DNA of 64,000 nt from Kozakia baliensis (GCF_001787335.1 NZ_CP014674.1:1692501-1756500), one strand, 5' to 3'. Positions 46,624-55,833 are shown, numbered from the stretch's first letter. Made by a program: numbers and translations. Notes: generated from the letters alone by a model not told the origin.

Positions 46624-48066
46624 TTAAGGAGATGGCAGTTTAACGGGACGCCAAGCGGCATCTTCAGGCGCTTTCAAAGCCCAAAGCCGATAACAAGCCA
46701 TGATCGCCTGGCGGTTATATCGACACACCAGCCCTTTACTTTCGCCCAGTTGCCAATCCGAAGGCACATCCGGTCTTTCTTTTTCTCTGACTAAAAGAAC
46801 GCCCTCGCCCGCGTTCCGCTGCGAAAGAGCGAAATAACCCCAGCGGCGATCCGCGCCATAGATCGCGAGAGGCTTGCCATAAAAGGCCAGTTCCGAGGCG
46901 ACTGCGTAATCGTTCACCGCAATATAGTTCGTCGTCGGCACCGTGTGTGCCAAATCTTTCCCCAATTGCTCCCAGCCACGAGCTTGGCGCGCAATAACAT
47001 CGTGATGGGCGGAAAGCGGCACGATAGAGAAAGCGGCCTGAAGATAAACCAACAAGGTCAGGCCTACGCCTAGCCCACATGCCGCACCGATCCGGTAACT
47101 GGTCGAGGCGGCCGCCAGCGCCAAAGCGGGATAGATGACAACCGGCCAGTTAGCCTGAACGCGCCCACCAAAAGCATGCTGCACGAATACTGCACATGGT
47201 ATCAAAATCATGAAGGCGAGAAGACGCTCTTCCTGATTGCGCACAGCCAAGCGCGCAACGCGCCATGTTCCGATGACGAACAGAATAAAAATAAGCGGCG
47301 TGGCAAGGCCGATCTGGCCTCCTAACAATTCCCCCAGGAATTGCAGGGCACGCGCCGGATGCCAATCGCCGGTGCGTCCACCCTGCTTCAAGAAGCTCGC
47401 CCAATCATGCGTGGCGTTCCAGATCATTACCGGAGACATCAGCACCAACGCCAAAATACCTGCCGTTATGACAGAGAACGCCTGACGCCAACGGGAACGA
47501 TCGCTTATCCACCACAAGGCGCAAGCCATGGCAGGAAGTGCGGCTGTATATTTGCTATCGAACGCCAGCCCGAAAATTCCGCCGATGACCAGCCACCAGC
47601 GATCCAAGCCCGTTCGGATCAAGCGCCCTAGCGCCCAAAGCGCAATGGTCAGAAAGAAAACCGTTGGGGTGTCCGGCGTCATCGTCGCCGCCCCGATGCC
47701 CAACATCAAGGTCGCGTTCAAAAGCGCGACCGCTCTCCATGAACCGGTTTGACGCGGCCAAAAATCACGCGCGGCTTGATGTAACGCCACGGAGCCGACC
47801 AGCGTGGAAACCGGCCCTAACCAACGCACGCCTAAAGCATTTTGCCCGAGAAGCGTTGTCCCGATCCGAATCCATATGGCGACCATCGGCGGATGATCGA
47901 GATAGCTGAGTTGGAGATGGCGCGACCAAACCCAGTAATAAGCTTCATCCGGCGTGAGCGGCAAAGACGCGGCCAAACCCAAGCGCAGGAACGTCGCTAT
48001 GCACAGAAATAACCAGATGAGACGTGTCTCTCGATCAACGCCAGACAAGAGTTGACGCCACCACAT
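46624..48066 (-). CDS. ArnT/PMT-like glycosyltransferase (GT39/GT83 type)
   Basis: This is a multi-pass membrane protein with about ten hydrophobic helices. The first periplasmic loop has PLTPDEAYYWVWSRHLQLSY and YLDHPPMVA, the Asp-containing motif of ArnT-like enzymes that take sugar from a polyprenyl-phosphate donor. It likely adds a sugar to lipid A, another lipid or a protein in the periplasm. The ATG at 48066 (MWWRQLL) is inside the end of the upstream glycosyltransferase gene, so the two overlap by 32 bp and are coupled. The earlier ATG at 48102 is also open. The acceptor is unknown. Confidence 0.85.
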   Translation of the reverse strand: MWWRQLLSGVDRETRLIWLFLCIATFLRLGLAASLPLTPDEAYYWVWSRHLQLSYLDHPPMVAIWIRIGTTLLGQNALGVRWLGPVSTLVGSVALHQAARDFWPRQTGSWRAVALLNATLMLGIGAATMTPDTPTVFFLTIALWALGRLIRTGLDRWWLVIGGIFGLAFDSKYTAALPAMACALWWISDRSRWRQAFSVITAGILALVLMSPVMIWNATHDWASFLKQGGRTGDWHPARALQFLGELLGGQIGLATPLIFILFVIGTWRVARLAVRNQEERLLAFMILIPCAVFVQHAFGGRVQANWPVVIYPALALAAASTSYRIGAACGLGVGLTLLVYLQAAFSIVPLSAHHDVIARQARGWEQLGKDLAHTVPTTNYIAVNDYAVASELAFYGKPLAIYGADRRWGYFALSQRNAGEGVLLVREKERPDVPSDWQLGESKGLVCRYNRQAIMACYRLWALKAPEDAAWRPVKLPSP

Positions 48067-49126
48067 AATTCCACACAACGCCAATAACCGCCCCCGCAGC
48101 ACTCGAACGCGTCCAATGCCCAGCTGAATCGTAAACGAGCTGCGCTACGCCAATATTCGCGATACCGCCAAGGCTACAGCCCGCGACAAAGAGGATAAAT
48201 CCCGGCCACCAACGCACACCTTTGAGGCGGCGATCATAATAAGTGATCCGGTTATTGAGCTGAAAATTGGCGATAATGGCGCAAGCCATACCAATCATCT
48301 GCGCCTTATTGAACTCACATCCTGAAAATCGTGCGATATCCGTTGCGGCAAGATTGACGAGAACGCCAATAAGTCCAACGGCAGCGAACACGACAAAGCG
48401 CGTCGGCAGCCAACCGCCACATGCCCGTTCCACCAACATGCCGAGAAACTGAAACATGACGAGCGGACTCAACTTGCTCTCTCCGGCAAGCCGCGGACGA
48501 AACACGGAGGGCGCTTCGGCGATGCGTGCGCCGCGCCCAACCGAAAGCACGAGTTCCAGCAGGATCTTAAATCCGGAGCCCACCAATTTCGGCGCTGCCT
48601 CATCGAACAATTCACGCCTCACCGCGAAAAACCCGCTCATCGGATCGGTCAGCGGATAAGGCAGCATGATTTGCGCCAAGCGAATTCCCGCCTGAGAAAG
48701 CAGATGACGCCAGCGATTTGCTAGACCGCTACTATCTCCTCCAGCCAAATGGCGGCTAGCCACCATGATGTCCGCATCACCGGAAAAAATTGGCGCGACG
48801 AGTTTGTTCAGCGTGGTTTCATCATGCTGAAGATCGCCATCCATAACGGCCACAACTGGCGCGGAGGATGAAAGAACCCCCTCGATCACGGCCGAGGAAA
48901 GGCCACGTCGCCCTACTCTTTCGATGATCCTCACACGGGGGTCCTGCTGCGCGAGTTCCCTCACCGCTTGTGCCGTTCCATCCGGAGAGTGGTCATCTAC
49001 GAAAACGACTTCCCATCGTCGCTGAAGAAGAGCCGCGTCCAACGCCCGCACGAGCGGAGCGACGTTGAGGACTTCATTATAACAAGGAACGACAACGGTA
49101 AGATCGGCGGGAAGCCTGCTCGTCAT
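48035..49126 (-). CDS. GT2 polyprenyl-phosphate glycosyltransferase fused to a GtrA-like domain
   Basis: The N-terminal half is a DPM1-like GT2 domain (VVVPCYNE, then VFVDDHSPDGT and MDGDLQHDE), which charges a polyprenyl phosphate with a sugar. The C-terminal ~130 residues form four helices of GtrA type (RFVVFAAVGLIGVLVNLAAT, then IIANFQLNNRITY), thought to flip the lipid-linked sugar. Together with the adjacent ArnT-like gene it makes a complete donor-flip-transfer set. The ATG at 49126 overlaps the Lrp gene stop (ATGA). An open frame extends to 49291 inside that gene. Confidence 0.9.
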   Translation of the reverse strand: MTSRLPADLTVVVPCYNEVLNVAPLVRALDAALLQRRWEVVFVDDHSPDGTAQAVRELAQQDPRVRIIERVGRRGLSSAVIEGVLSSSAPVVAVMDGDLQHDETTLNKLVAPIFSGDADIMVASRHLAGGDSSGLANRWRHLLSQAGIRLAQIMLPYPLTDPMSGFFAVRRELFDEAAPKLVGSGFKILLELVLSVGRGARIAEAPSVFRPRLAGESKLSPLVMFQFLGMLVERACGGWLPTRFVVFAAVGLIGVLVNLAATDIARFSGCEFNKAQMIGMACAIIANFQLNNRITYYDRRLKGVRWWPGFILFVAGCSLGGIANIGVAQLVYDSAGHWTRSSAAGAVIGVVWNYVVASTLVWR

Positions 49127-49635
49127 ACAGGAACGCCGGCTCGATCCAGGCTCGTGCGAATCGTCTGCAATGTCTGAACCCTGACGACATGCACCAGATC
49201 CGTCAGTTGGTTCGTCAGCAGATTCTGATGCGCAGCATCCCTCGCGACCAACCGGACCAGAAAATCTCCGCCGCCGCGGATCATATGGCACTCACGTACT
49301 TCCGGCCACTGGGCGATTTGTGCTTCGAAAGCTTCCAGAACGCTGCCCTTCTGGCTTTCCAGCCCGATGAGCGCGAATAACGTCAACGACCAACCCAGCT
49401 TCGCAGCGTCCACTTCGGCATGATAGCCGCGGATAATTCCCGTCTCTTCCAAACGTCGAACACGCCGCAAACAAGGCGGGGCGGAGATTCCGATACGTCG
49501 CGCCAATTCGACATTCGTCATTCTCCCATCTTCTTGCAGTTCGACGACAATCTGGCGATCAATCGCATCCAGTTCCGCTGCGCCATGAGGCGAGATGGTT
49601 ATCTGGTCACGTTCGCCCGGGTCACGATCATTCAT
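49123..49635 (-). CDS. Lrp/AsnC-family transcriptional regulator
   Basis: The protein has the N-terminal helix-turn-helix (AIDRQIVVELQEDGRMTNVE, then ARRIGISAPPCLRRVRRLEE) and a C-terminal ligand-binding RAM domain (FLVRLVARDAAHQNLLTNQL). The start is taken as MNDRDPG at 49635, though the ribosome site is weak; an upstream ATG exists at 49674. It is divergent from trxB and its stop overlaps the glycosyltransferase start. An Lrp gene beside trxB is frequent in Alphaproteobacteria. The regulated genes are not known. Confidence 0.9.
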   Translation of the reverse strand: MNDRDPGERDQITISPHGAAELDAIDRQIVVELQEDGRMTNVELARRIGISAPPCLRRVRRLEETGIIRGYHAEVDAAKLGWSLTLFALIGLESQKGSVLEAFEAQIAQWPEVRECHMIRGGGDFLVRLVARDAAHQNLLTNQLTDLVHVVRVQTLQTIRTSLDRAGVPV

Positions 49636-49767
49636 TAGATTACCGCGTAAGTCATATTTAAAACAGGTTGGCACACAAGCTGCCTACCCTATATCTGGAT
49701 CCCAACCAAAGAGCCATGACCCGTCGCGGTTCTTTTCTTTCTATGCGCGCGCTCGTTGAGGAATAAT

Positions 49768-50757
49768 ATGAGTCAAACCTTCAAGACCGAGTTTCTTGTC
49801 GTAGGAGCCGGTCCCGCCGGCTACACGGCGGCGATTTACGCCGCGCGCGCCAGCCTCAAACCCATTCTCGTCGCGGGCCTTCAGCCGGGCGGGCAACTCA
49901 CGATCACAACTGAAGTGGAGAACTACCCAGGCTTCGCTGAGCCGGTGCAAGGCCCTTGGTTAATGGAACAGATGCAGGCCCAGGCCGAGCATGTCGGGAC
50001 CGACATTCATTATGACCTGATCACCGAATGCGATTTCGACAGGAAGGTGGACGATCAATATTTCCGGCTCGTGAGCGATTCCGGCAATATCTATCTGGCG
50101 CGCACGATTGTCATCGCAACTGGCGCTCAGGCGAAATGGCTCGGCCTTGATTCGGAAGCACGCCTGCAAGGCGGCGGCGTTTCGGCCTGCGCAACCTGCG
50201 ATGGCTTCTTTTATCGCGGCAAACGCGTGGCGGTCGTCGGCGGTGGTAACACCGCAGTAGAGGAAGCGCTCTATCTAACCCACCATGCCGATCATGTTAC
50301 GCTTATTCATCGCCGCGATACGCTACGTGCGGAGCGCATCTTGCAGGAGCGTCTGTTCGCCCATCCGAAGATTACCGTTCTCTGGCATCGGGAAGTCGCC
50401 GAGATTCTCGGTCAGGGACATCCAGAGACTGTTTGCGGCCTTACGCTGCGCGATACGCAAACAGGCGCATTGGAAAAACTGGATCTCGACGGCGTGTTTA
50501 TCGCAATCGGGCATACGCCGAACACAGGCCCGTTCCGCCAGCATATTCGCTGCGATGATGAAGGCTATATTATCACCGAGAAAGGAAGCACACGCACTTC
50601 GATTCCGGGCGTTTTCGCTGCAGGAGACGTGCAGGACAAAATCTTCCGGCAAGCTGTTACGGCGGCGGGCACTGGTTGTATGGCCGCGCTAGAGGCGGAA
50701 CGGCACCTTGCGGAACTCGGCCATCCTGCACCGGAACCGCCGTCATGGCTCGGTTGA
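49768..50757 (+). CDS. trxB: Thioredoxin-disulfide reductase
   Basis: TrxB reduces thioredoxin with NADPH. The protein has the FAD-binding GAGPAGYTAAIYAARA, the redox-active CATC (Cys141 and Cys144), the NADPH-binding VVGGGNTAVEEALYL and the final FAAGDVQD. The ATG at 49768 follows GAGG by 6 bp and is preferred over the one at 49756. Length is 329 residues. It is divergent from the Lrp gene, with the promoter in the 132-bp gap. Confidence 0.96.
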   Translation: MSQTFKTEFLVVGAGPAGYTAAIYAARASLKPILVAGLQPGGQLTITTEVENYPGFAEPVQGPWLMEQMQAQAEHVGTDIHYDLITECDFDRKVDDQYFRLVSDSGNIYLARTIVIATGAQAKWLGLDSEARLQGGGVSACATCDGFFYRGKRVAVVGGGNTAVEEALYLTHHADHVTLIHRRDTLRAERILQERLFAHPKITVLWHREVAEILGQGHPETVCGLTLRDTQTGALEKLDLDGVFIAIGHTPNTGPFRQHIRCDDEGYIITEKGSTRTSIPGVFAAGDVQDKIFRQAVTAAGTGCMAALEAERHLAELGHPAPEPPSWLG

Positions 50758-50897
50758 TATCGCTTAACGATTGAAAATCTTGACGAAAGCGCAAATCGGC
50801 GGCACTTTCCTTTATTATGAAAAGAAAATGATCCGTGCGCCCATCGACTATTGATCGTTGCACTTGGAATTTGGATAAAACGCCGTAGGAAACAGGC

Positions 50898-51791
50898 ATG
50901 GATTGGGACAAACTAAGAATTTTCCATGCCGTCGCGGAAGCCGGGTCGTTTACTCATGCGGGAGATAAACTCAATCTCAGCCAATCTGCCGTCTCTCGGC
51001 AGATTTCCGCTTTGGAAGATACCCTGCATGTCCCCCTCTTTCATCGACACGCACGCGGCCTGATCCTGACCGAGCAAGGCGAGACGCTCAATCGCACGGT
51101 GCGAGAAGTTTTTTCCAAACTTTCCCTGACGCAAGCCTTCCTAAGCGAAAGCAAAGTGAAAGCCGCAGGGCAGCTTAAAATCACGACGACATCGGGCTTC
51201 GGCCAATGCTGGCTTACTCCACGCCTAGAACATTTTCTTAGCGCCCATCCGGATATTGAAGTCACGCTTCTGATGGAAGATGACGATTTGGATTTGGGAA
51301 TGCGCGAAGCCGATGTCGCAATCCGGATGCACCCGCCCAAACAACCGGATCTTATTCAGCGCCATCTGGCGAATTTCGATATGCCGATTTACGCCAGCGC
51401 GGCATATCTGGAAAAACATGGAAATCCTGCGAATATCGCAGCGTTGACGCAACATCAGCTTATTGGGTTTTCAGGATGGCATCCGCCATTGCCCAATATC
51501 AACTGGCTTATCGAATTAGTACGTCAACATGGGCATGGCGGCTTACGCCATCGCCTGGAAATCAACAGCATACCGGCCATTGCCAGAGCTATTTCTGCGG
51601 GGGTCGGCATCGGTTCTCTGCCGATCTATGTTGCCAATTCCTTCCCCGATCTCGTGCGTATTTTGCCAGAACAGTCTCTTCCGATTGTCGAAGCTTTTTT
51701 CGTCTATCCTGAGGAACTGCGCATGTCCAAGCGCATATCCGTTCTGCGCGATTTTCTGTTGGCGGAAATTCACGCATCCAAAAGCGAATAG
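50898..51791 (+). CDS. LysR-family transcriptional regulator
   Basis: The 297-residue protein has the LysR helix-turn-helix at the N-terminus (FHAVAEAGSFTHAGDKLNLS and QSAVSRQISALEDTLHVPLF) and a periplasmic-binding-protein-like effector domain (about residues 90-290). It follows trxB by 140 bp on the same strand. No divergently transcribed target gene is present, so its regulon cannot be guessed from context. Confidence 0.92.
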   Translation: MDWDKLRIFHAVAEAGSFTHAGDKLNLSQSAVSRQISALEDTLHVPLFHRHARGLILTEQGETLNRTVREVFSKLSLTQAFLSESKVKAAGQLKITTTSGFGQCWLTPRLEHFLSAHPDIEVTLLMEDDDLDLGMREADVAIRMHPPKQPDLIQRHLANFDMPIYASAAYLEKHGNPANIAALTQHQLIGFSGWHPPLPNINWLIELVRQHGHGGLRHRLEINSIPAIARAISAGVGIGSLPIYVANSFPDLVRILPEQSLPIVEAFFVYPEELRMSKRISVLRDFLLAEIHASKSE

Positions 51792-51801
51792 CTTTTTATA
51801 C

Positions 51802-52101
51802 TTATCCTCGGCGGTAAGGGTGCTTACCGAGGCAGGAAGCCGGAGAATTTGAGAGAAAGAGCGCTTGTCCGGCAGGCGCGTAACCTTTGCGCGAACCAAC
51901 CGGACGCAAACTTCTCCCGTTCGGCGTAATAATTGAGCCAGTTAAAACAACATGACAAAGCGGGTGAAGATGAGAAAGTGCGCTTTGCGGCGTCACGCGC
52001 GCCACCGTTTTTGCCCGACTCTCATTCAACGGTGACATCAGCAAGACTGCCGAAGCGGCAGCTAGCACACAAAGTCGAAGGTGTTTTTCAACTGTGAACA
52101 T
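51802..52101 (-). CDS. Possible small secreted protein, unknown function
   Basis: In the 434-bp space between the LysR gene and ihfB, one minus-strand frame encodes 99 residues with a plausible signal peptide (RLCVLAAASAVLLMSPL, cleavage near ESRA-KT). The rest (about 70 residues with two cysteines) is not recognised. No ribosome site is obvious before the ATG. It is tail-to-tail with the LysR gene (10 bp gap). The rest of this space holds only the ihfB terminator. Confidence 0.35.
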   Translation of the reverse strand: MFTVEKHLRLCVLAAASAVLLMSPLNESRAKTVARVTPQSALSHLHPLCHVVLTGSIITPNGRSLRPVGSRKGYAPAGQALFLSNSPASCLGKHPYRRG

Positions 52102-52198
52102 AAGATGAACATATCAGATTGGATCGTGAAGTCCACCCGCTTGTTCCCTCTTTGAAGCATCTTGCCTATCACCTGTTGCCTGCGTGCAGCAGATCGAT

Positions 52199-52223
52199 AA
52201 AAACGGCGGCAAAAGCCGTTTTT
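52199..52223. terminator. Rho-independent terminator downstream of ihfB
   Basis: AAAAACGGC (52199-52207) pairs with GCCGTTTTT (52215-52223) around a GGCAAAA loop. On the minus strand the Ts follow the hairpin 3 bp after the ihfB stop codon; there is a T run on the plus strand too, so it can act both ways. Confidence 0.85.
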
Positions 52224-52225
52224 AA

Positions 52226-52522
52226 TTACCGTTTTTTTGACGCATGAACGTTCACCCGCTCTCGCAATTCCTTGCCGGCCTTAAAAAACGGCACTGTTTT
52301 TTCATCGACGGAGACGGACGTGCCCGTGCGAGGATTGCGCCCTACACGTGCATCTCGCTTTTTGACGATAAAGGCGCCGAACCCTCTCAATTCGACTCGG
52401 TCGCCGCGTGCGAGAGCCGTGCTGATTTCGTTGAAAATAGTCTGCACAATAAGTTCGACATCTCGCCCCAGCAGATGAGGGTGAGCGGCAGCCAACTCGG
52501 CTATGAGCTCTGATTTTGTCAT
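52226..52522 (-). CDS. ihfB: Integration host factor subunit beta
   Basis: IHF-beta is the partner of IHF-alpha. The sequence starts [17 protein letters not shown], has [11 protein letters not shown] and the [12 protein letters not shown] arm, and ends with a basic HASKKR tail. The ATG at 52522 has CAGGG upstream and gives 98 residues; an ATG six codons earlier is open. It lies 81 bp downstream of sppA and is followed by a terminator. Confidence 0.94.
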   Translation of the reverse strand: MTKSELIAELAAAHPHLLGRDVELIVQTIFNEISTALARGDRVELRGFGAFIVKKRDARVGRNPRTGTSVSVDEKTVPFFKAGKELRERVNVHASKKR

Positions 52523-52603
52523 TCTCGGCCCTGCTGACAATCGTAAGCTGGTGATGCAAATGAGGCCGCTCGGCCAAGAAAGGACGCAACCACAGCCATT
52601 GGC

Positions 52604-53569
52604 CTAAGGTTGCAAAATCGCAATGGGCGCGTCAAGGCCATCACGCAAAAGCGAATGATCCAACCAGTTTACCGCCCAAGGACCGAGAACCCAATTCAAA
52701 ATCGCCCGACGCGGTAACCAGGTCTCCCAACCATCTGCCTTGCGGGAGGAGCGCAAGGGCAAGACCGGAAAATCATCCGCAACATGCAGTTCGTGCTTGA
52801 GCCAGCTTCGCGCAGAGTCTTCATTTCCAATCTGATCGATCAAGCCCAAGGACAATGCTTGCCTTCCCGTATAAGGGCGACCATCGGCCAAAGATTTGAC
52901 CTTCTCAATCGGCAGATGACGACCATCCGCAACCATCTCCACGAATTGATTGAACAAATCGTCCACCACACCCTGAAGCATTGCCTGACCATCCGGGCGA
53001 AGCGCTACGAACGGCTGTGTCTGGTCCTTCATGGACCCCGAAGTAATGCTATGGACATTTATCCCAGTTTTACCGAGCAAGCCGGAGACATCGGGGCGTT
53101 CCATAATAACGCCGATAGATCCTGTAATGGTCGATGAAAGCGCAAAAATTCTCGAAGCGGGAACCGAGATCATATATCCCGCCGAAGCCGCCGTTCCCAA
53201 CATAGAAACGACCACAGGCTTATGCTGTTTGAACCGTGCTACGGCATCATGCAGTTCCTCACCGCCAGTAACACCGCCACCAGGACTATCGACGACCAAA
53301 AGCAATCCGCACACCTGACGATCGGAAGCTGCTTTATCGATCGCATGCGTCAGAAGGTGCAAGTCGTTGCCGATAATACCATCGACAGCAACACGCACGA
53401 TGTGAGGCTTTAATTTTGCAACTGAGGAATTATAGCGGTGCAGACCAACAGTAAGAAGCGCGACCGAAAAAGCGAGAACTGCGGCAATACGCCAAATAAG
53501 AAGACGGCGCCGTAGCTTTTCTTGCACAACGACGCCGTCAGAAAATTCATTGGCTGCAGGGTGAGTCAT
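52604..53569 (-). CDS. sppA: Signal peptide peptidase SppA (S49 family)
   Basis: SppA degrades cleaved signal peptides in the inner membrane. The 321-residue protein has one N-terminal transmembrane segment (about residues 24-44), then VDSPGGGVTGGEEL, the nucleophile Ser in GTAASAGYMIS and the general-base Lys region GSIGVIMERPDVSGLLGKTG. This is the short single-domain form found in Alphaproteobacteria. The next gene on the strand is ihfB. Confidence 0.93.
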   Translation of the reverse strand: MTHPAANEFSDGVVVQEKLRRRLLIWRIAAVLAFSVALLTVGLHRYNSSVAKLKPHIVRVAVDGIIGNDLHLLTHAIDKAASDRQVCGLLLVVDSPGGGVTGGEELHDAVARFKQHKPVVVSMLGTAASAGYMISVPASRIFALSSTITGSIGVIMERPDVSGLLGKTGINVHSITSGSMKDQTQPFVALRPDGQAMLQGVVDDLFNQFVEMVADGRHLPIEKVKSLADGRPYTGRQALSLGLIDQIGNEDSARSWLKHELHVADDFPVLPLRSSRKADGWETWLPRRAILNWVLGPWAVNWLDHSLLRDGLDAPIAILQP

Positions 53570-53636
53570 TTTCTAGAACCCGAAAGGCATAAAACTGCTC
53601 ACCCTTTATAATTAGAGCATCGAAACGGAAAGAACG

Positions 53637-54137
53637 TTAGGATGCTTTCTTAGCACGCCCCTTACGAGCCGGCGCCGCCTCGTTATCGCCCTCGCCTGCC
53701 TCGTCCGCAATTTTCTCAGCCGAGCTGTCGCTGTTCGCATTGATCTTACGGCCCAGGCCAATCTCACGAGCGAGGTGCGAGCGGCGCTCGGCATAATTCG
53801 GCGCGACCAGCGGGTAATCCGAAGGCAGGCCCCAACGCTCACGGTATTGTTCCGGCGTCATATTGTAAGCGCTTTGAAGATGGCGCTTGAGCATCTTCAG
53901 CTTTTTACCATCTTCAAGGCAAACAATATAATCAGGAAAAACCGAACGCTTGATCGGCACCGCAGGCTGGGGACGTTCCGGCTCCGCTTCAACATGCCCG
54001 GCACCTTGCAAAGCAGAATAAACCTGCTTGATCAGGCCCGGAAGGTTTTCACCGCCAATCGGATTGTTCGTGACATGCGCAGAGACGATCTGAGCCGTCA
54101 GCTCCAATAGCGCGATGTTTGAATCTGAATTCGACAT
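53637..54137 (-). CDS. MucR/Ros-family zinc-finger regulator
   Basis: The 166-residue protein contains the Ros/MucR zinc-finger region (YIVCLEDGKKLKMLKRHLQ, then MTPEQYRERWGLPSDYPLVA), which binds AT-rich DNA and often represses horizontally acquired and surface-polysaccharide genes. A Lys/Ala-rich basic tail follows (ARKGRAKKAS). It lies alone, with a long AT-rich, repeat-containing upstream region that could be its autoregulatory site. Confidence 0.93.
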   Translation of the reverse strand: MSNSDSNIALLELTAQIVSAHVTNNPIGGENLPGLIKQVYSALQGAGHVEAEPERPQPAVPIKRSVFPDYIVCLEDGKKLKMLKRHLQSAYNMTPEQYRERWGLPSDYPLVAPNYAERRSHLAREIGLGRKINANSDSSAEKIADEAGEGDNEAAPARKGRAKKAS

Positions 54138-54424
54138 TTATTGTTCCTTACTTGTTTCCACCGCTGATATTACCAGTTTTTAGCAGATTCTAATGAACTG
54201 GTAAATGGGATTAACGGTTGTTATCGAATAATTCGACAAATTAAGTTCACTATTTGAAAATGAAGAAAATATCGCCAAAAGCAAGATCAAGAGAAAAATA
54301 ATTTTATTCAAATGTCAGCAACAAACGTTACAATTCGTCAAAGTTATCTTGTAACAAAACATAGAGAGCGGGGAGAACTTTTCCCTTTCCCCGACTCGCT
54401 TTCCGCCTCCCCAAAATACTTCGA
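54138..54424. promoter_or_regulatory. AT-rich divergent intergenic region with three inverted repeats
   Basis: This 287-bp gap between mucR and the UdgX gene is clearly AT-richer than its surroundings. It contains TACCAGTT (54171-54178) with AACTGGTA (54196-54203), the palindrome TCGAATAATTCGA (54224-54236), and GTTACAA (54327-54333) with TTGTAAC (54349-54355). The first two face mucR, the last faces the UdgX gene. They could be operator sites for MucR or another regulator; the function is inferred. Confidence 0.4.
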
Positions 54425-55747
54425 ATGCGACGAAAACCCCCTTACATCGTTAATGGCTTAGAGAATGATTGCTCATTGGAGACCCAAACATTGGCCGAAA
54501 TTCACTTGGCACATGCCGCTGATTTGAAGGGATGGCGTGCCCATGTGCGTGCGTTACTTGCTGATAATACAGACCCTTCGACGGTTGCCTGGAATATTCG
54601 GCCGCCTCCAGACCTGTTCGAGAGTAATATTCAGCCGGACCTTCCCTCCGCGAGCATCGACCTAAAAATTTCGCGAGAGCATGCCGCTCTTATCTCGGCG
54701 GTCATTCAGTCGTCAGACGCAGAGCGTTTCCGCCTCCTACATCAGTTCGTGTACGGTCTTCATTGTAACACGCCATCGGATGCGTCGCTTGAAGCGCGTC
54801 TTTCAGAACTTCATGAAGAAGCACAAAAAGCCGCGATCGACCTCCGTGCGCAGTTCATTACGGCCTTCGAACAAGAAGAAAATAATTCTCTTTTCCGTTT
54901 GTCGCCTGCCTGCCCCGTGCTTGCCGGACAAGCCAAGCAGCTTTCAGAAATACGCGTCGAACCTTGGGTGATAACGACACCCGATCTGAGCATTCGGTGG
55001 GATGGCAACATTCTTTATTATGGCGCAGGATCGCTTCATAAGCCCCATGAAGCGACCTATCCTGTTAAAGCTGGGCAAGGATATTGGGCGCAACTTCCTG
55101 AACTGATCGTCTCTTCTTCGGAATACATATTAGGTGCAGCGACCTCTATAGAAGTCGAACGCGCTTTAGCCGCCGATTGCAGGCGCTGCGCACTTTGGCA
55201 ACCTGCGAACCGGACCATATTCGGTGAAGGCGCTCATGAGGCTGCACTTATGTTCGTTGGAGAACAACCTGGCGATCAGGAAGATCAACTCGGCCACCCC
55301 TTTGTTGGTCCGGCCGGACAGGTTTTCGATAAAGCGCTCGTTGCCGCCAATATAGAACGCCGGTCCATCTATCTGACGAACGCCGTCAAACATTTCAAAT
55401 TTCAAAAACGCGGCGCGCGTCGAATCCATCAAAAGCCGGATTCTGCCGAAATGCGCGCCTGCCTACCCTGGCTGCAAGCGGAACAACGCATAATGAAACC
55501 GAAGGTTATCGTCATGCTGGGCGTTACCGCCGCCACGAGCATATTGCAAAGAGCTGTCACGATTTCCCGCGAGCGTTCTCGCCCTATTCCGCTTGAAGAC
55601 GGCGCGATTGGAATCGTGACGGTCCACCCTTCTTATCTATTGCGCCTTCCAGATGCCGACGCACGCGAACGCGAAACACGCCGCTTCGAAGAGGATCTTC
55701 GTCTTGCCGCTTCATTACTAACGGAATCCCAACCTTTATTTCATTAA
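54425..55747 (+). CDS. UdgX-type uracil-DNA-binding protein with N-terminal DUF4130 domain
   Basis: The C-terminal half (from about residue 245) is a family-4-like uracil-DNA glycosylase of the UdgX subgroup: GEQPGDQEDQLGHPFVGPAG, TNAVKHFKF, the ARRIHQKP loop, and MLGVTAATSIL. UdgX proteins bind uracil in DNA covalently through the His of this RRIH loop. Cysteines at 252, 255 and 346 with His323 fit its Fe-S site. The N-terminal ~200 residues match the DUF4130 domain often fused to UdgX. ATG at 54425 lacks a ribosome site; the TTG at 54491 follows GGAG and gives a family-like N-terminus. No radical-SAM partner gene is adjacent. Confidence 0.88.
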   Translation: MRRKPPYIVNGLENDCSLETQTLAEIHLAHAADLKGWRAHVRALLADNTDPSTVAWNIRPPPDLFESNIQPDLPSASIDLKISREHAALISAVIQSSDAERFRLLHQFVYGLHCNTPSDASLEARLSELHEEAQKAAIDLRAQFITAFEQEENNSLFRLSPACPVLAGQAKQLSEIRVEPWVITTPDLSIRWDGNILYYGAGSLHKPHEATYPVKAGQGYWAQLPELIVSSSEYILGAATSIEVERALAADCRRCALWQPANRTIFGEGAHEAALMFVGEQPGDQEDQLGHPFVGPAGQVFDKALVAANIERRSIYLTNAVKHFKFQKRGARRIHQKPDSAEMRACLPWLQAEQRIMKPKVIVMLGVTAATSILQRAVTISRERSRPIPLEDGAIGIVTVHPSYLLRLPDADARERETRRFEEDLRLAASLLTESQPLFH

Positions 55748-55833
55748 GCGAAGTCCTTTCCCGATGCCTCGGAGGCTGTCATCATAACCACATGATGAGC
55801 CTCCTCTCCTAACGACACGATCCTGCTGCAATC

